From Modestobacter versicolor (GTDB taxonomy: Bacteria > Actinomycetota > Actinomycetes > Mycobacteriales > Geodermatophilaceae), in the NCBI RefSeq assembly GCF_014195485.1, contig NZ_JACIBU010000001.1, positions 3,100,001 through 3,164,000 of the forward strand: a stretch of DNA of 64,000 bases, in the 5' to 3' direction. Numbering within the stretch: position 1 is the stretch's first letter; each line of letters starts with the position of its first letter. Below, one piece after another: positions 62,862-64,000 of this stretch. The notes beneath the pieces were generated by a model. It saw nothing but the letters and a program-made list of their open reading frames with translations. It did no database searches and was not told where the DNA came from. The translations under genes were made by a program, and so were the position numbers.

Positions 62862-63134
62862 GTGCCCAAGTCGAAGGTGCGCAAGAAGTCGGTGTACACA
62901 CCGCCGGAGGGCGTCCTGCCCTCGCGCGCGGCCCGCGCCAAGGCTGCGGAGCCGAGCCCCCGCTGGTACGCCGCCCTGATGGTCGCGCTGATGCTCATCG
63001 GGCTGCTGTGGATCGTCGTCTACTACGTGGCCGGCGACCGGATCGGCTTCATGGTGTCGCTGGGCGCCTGGAACTTCGCCATCGGCTTCGGCGCGATGGT
63101 CGCCGGACTGGTGATGTCGATGCGCTGGCGCTGA
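62862..63134 (+). CDS. crgA: Cell division protein CrgA
   Basis: A 90-residue actinobacterial division protein that binds FtsZ/FtsI-type proteins and coordinates septum formation. The basic N-terminus MPKSKVRKKSVYTPP is the family start. Two membrane helices follow (WYAALMVALMLIGLLWIVVYYV and FAIGFGAMVAGLVMSM), and the short tail ends RWR. GTG 62862 follows GGAGGGAG. Position next to the DUF881 gene, trpG and pknB is conserved in mycobacteria and streptomycetes. Confidence 0.96.
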   Translation: MPKSKVRKKSVYTPPEGVLPSRAARAKAAEPSPRWYAALMVALMLIGLLWIVVYYVAGDRIGFMVSLGAWNFAIGFGAMVAGLVMSMRWR

Positions 63135-63158
63135 CCGCGCCGGCACGACCCGTTCGTC

Positions 63159-63195
63159 CACAGGCCCCTGTCCCGCTCCGGGACGGGGGCCTGTG
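63159..63195 (+). terminator. crgA terminator
   Basis: Sixteen-base arms CACAGGCCCCTGTCCC (63159-63174) and GGGACGGGGGCCTGTG (63180-63195) with one G-T pair and a five-base loop, 24 bases after the crgA stop. Confidence 0.75.
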
Positions 63196-63648
63196 TCGTC
63201 CCCGGGGACGTGCGGTGACTCCCGGCCGCCCACGGTCACCGACCGGACGAGTCGACAAGGGGTCAACGTGCAGGTCAGCGCTGCGACCGGCACCGAGGGC
63301 GAAGATCGACTGTGCACAGCGCCCGCGTCCGTCCACAGGCCGCTGGATCGGCCGTCCTCAGGGTTGTCCACGACATGTGGAGTGCGGCGGGTGGTCGTCA
63401 CCGCTCTGACCTGCACGGACACCCCGCGTGTGACCACTGTGGCGGGAACGGCACAGCGGTAACTACATCGCTGGAACTTCGTCCCCAGCTGTGTACACAC
63501 CTGTGGGTAAACGTGGACGGCGAAGCCCCGCCAGAGCCCCTTACTACCCCCCGGCCCGGAGCGCAAACGGCCAGCGTGACGGGCCGGTCCGGCGCGTTCC
63601 CGGGCGTGTTGTCGACATCGGGCACGGGTCGTCGACGACCCGGACATG

Positions 63649-63682
63649 CCACAGCCCCCGTCGGTGGGGACGGGGGCTGTGG
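63649..63682 (-). terminator. Thiolase gene terminator
   Basis: Fourteen-base perfect arms CCACAGCCCCCGTC (63649-63662) and GACGGGGGCTGTGG (63669-63682) with a six-base loop, 11 bases past the thiolase stop on the minus strand. Confidence 0.75.
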
Positions 63683-63693
63683 ACGGACGCACG

Positions 63694-64000
63694 TCAGGAG
63701 GAGACGAGCTCCAGCAGGGTCGCGTTGGCCATCCCGCCGCCCTCGCACATCGTCTGCAGCCCGTAGCGGGTCCCCGACGCCTGCATGTGGTGCACGAGCG
63801 TGGTCGCGATCCGGGCACCCGAGGCGCCGAGGGGGTGTCCGAGCGCGATCGCGCCGCCGAGCGGGTTGACCCGGTCGAGGTCGGCCCCGAGGTCGTGCTG
63901 CCAGGCCAGCGGCACCGGGGCGAAGGCCTCGTTCACCTCGAGGACGCCGATGTCGGCCAGTGGCACCCCGGACCGCTCCAGCAGCTTCCGGGTGGCCGGG
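63694..64000 (-). CDS. Acetyl-CoA acetyltransferase (thiolase), C-terminal part
   Basis: The frame is open to the window edge, so the N-terminus (with the acyl-binding cysteine) lies beyond it. About 101 codons are visible of a family usually near 400. VLEVNEAFAPVPLAWQHDLG, NPLGGAIALGHPLGASGARI (active-site histidine) and MCEGGGMANATLLEL (the second catalytic cysteine) identify a type I/II thiolase that cleaves or forms 3-oxoacyl-CoA. The apparent GTG at 63966 is internal: residues upstream (RKLLERSGVPLADI) continue the fold. Confidence 0.93.
   Translation of the reverse strand, partial: PATRKLLERSGVPLADIGVLEVNEAFAPVPLAWQHDLGADLDRVNPLGGAIALGHPLGASGARIATTLVHHMQASGTRYGLQTMCEGGGMANATLLELVSS

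Larger units (their letters stand above)
63135..63693. other. Long intergenic region with DnaA-box-like motifs
   Basis: 559 bases without a convincing gene; short frames here lack codon bias. It holds two terminators and near-matches to the DnaA box TTGTCCACA: TCGTCCACA (63154), CCGTCCACA (63329), TTGTCCACG (63364) and, on the minus strand, TTACCCACA (63502-63510) and CCGTCCACA (63678-63686). A 12-base inverted repeat CGTGCAGGTCAG lies at 63267-63278 and 63406-63417. No AT-rich unwinding stretch is seen. Confidence 0.4.

Noticed and set aside
63193-63462. 89-residue frame in the gap after crgA
   Set aside because: It has random-looking composition, no ribosome site and no third-position bias, and runs across the crgA terminator region.
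1-64000. Insertion sequences, prophage or integrase genes
   Set aside because: No transposase, recombinase or phage structural motifs were found in any plausible frame; the only mobile-looking structure is the repeat-bounded segment at 61324-61952.

Overview
The window is very GC-rich and densely packed on both strands. It has many GTG starts, strong GC bias at third codon positions, and very few TAA stops. The gene set (PknA/PknB/RodA/PbpA/PstP/FhaA/FhaB, CrgA, PRC-barrel, DUF1707, several RsbW/SpoIIE-type regulators) points to an actinobacterium. My best guess is Geodermatophilaceae (Blastococcus/Geodermatophilus/Modestobacter-like); the family assignment is an inference. The block fhaA-fhaB-pstP-rodA-pbpA-pknA-pknB, convergent trpG, a DUF881 protein, crgA and a tRNA-Leu(CAG) beside fhaA matches the arrangement next to dnaA in mycobacteria. 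The replication origin therefore probably lies not far beyond the right edge. Four exact copies of a parS-like palindrome support an origin-proximal position.

Layout. 1-1906: end of a superoxide dismutase and an NRAMP metal transporter. 1910-5825: two paralogous unknown proteins (one lipoprotein, one cytosolic), a RibD-type reductase, two SDR enzymes and an SMR efflux protein. 5948-15297: a partner-switching/stress block (two RsbW-like kinases, a STAS protein, a large SpoIIE phosphatase) mixed with gamma-glutamyltransferase, nucleoside hydrolase, a P-loop kinase and a PRC-barrel protein. 15357-21758: NYN protein, AidB-like acyl-CoA dehydrogenase, SRPBCC protein, a large Val/Pro/Glu repeat secreted protein and CinA. 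21870-29792: membrane proteins, a second SpoIIE phosphatase, a PknA-like kinase, glycerate kinase and an MFS/HxlR pair. 29797-34510: NDH-2 and the efeUOB iron-uptake operon. 34718-37301: beta-oxidation enzymes and a DUF4394 secreted protein. 37442-44644: a metallo-hydrolase, an EAL-DICT-LOV photoreceptor, a GAF protein, GntR/pfkA and a phosphoesterase. 44670-50838: CYTH-CHAD protein, EEP nuclease, S4, MOSC, aldose epimerase, DUF1707 and CBS proteins. 50946-63134: tRNA-Leu and the cell-wall/kinase cluster through crgA. 63694-end: C-terminal part of a thiolase.

The pieces fit together as follows. Growth and division control is one operon (FHA adaptors, phosphatase, RodA/PbpA wall synthesis, PknA/PknB). 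Stress signalling is spread over paralogous RsbW/STAS/SpoIIE parts. Metal handling (SOD, NRAMP, Efe) appears in two places. No insertion sequence, prophage or CRISPR array is visible. The features needing most attention are the parS set, a dispersed terminator-like repeat family between convergent genes, a roughly 590-base segment flanked by direct repeats between trpG and the DUF881 gene, and the 102-base tandem repeat inside the secreted repeat protein.
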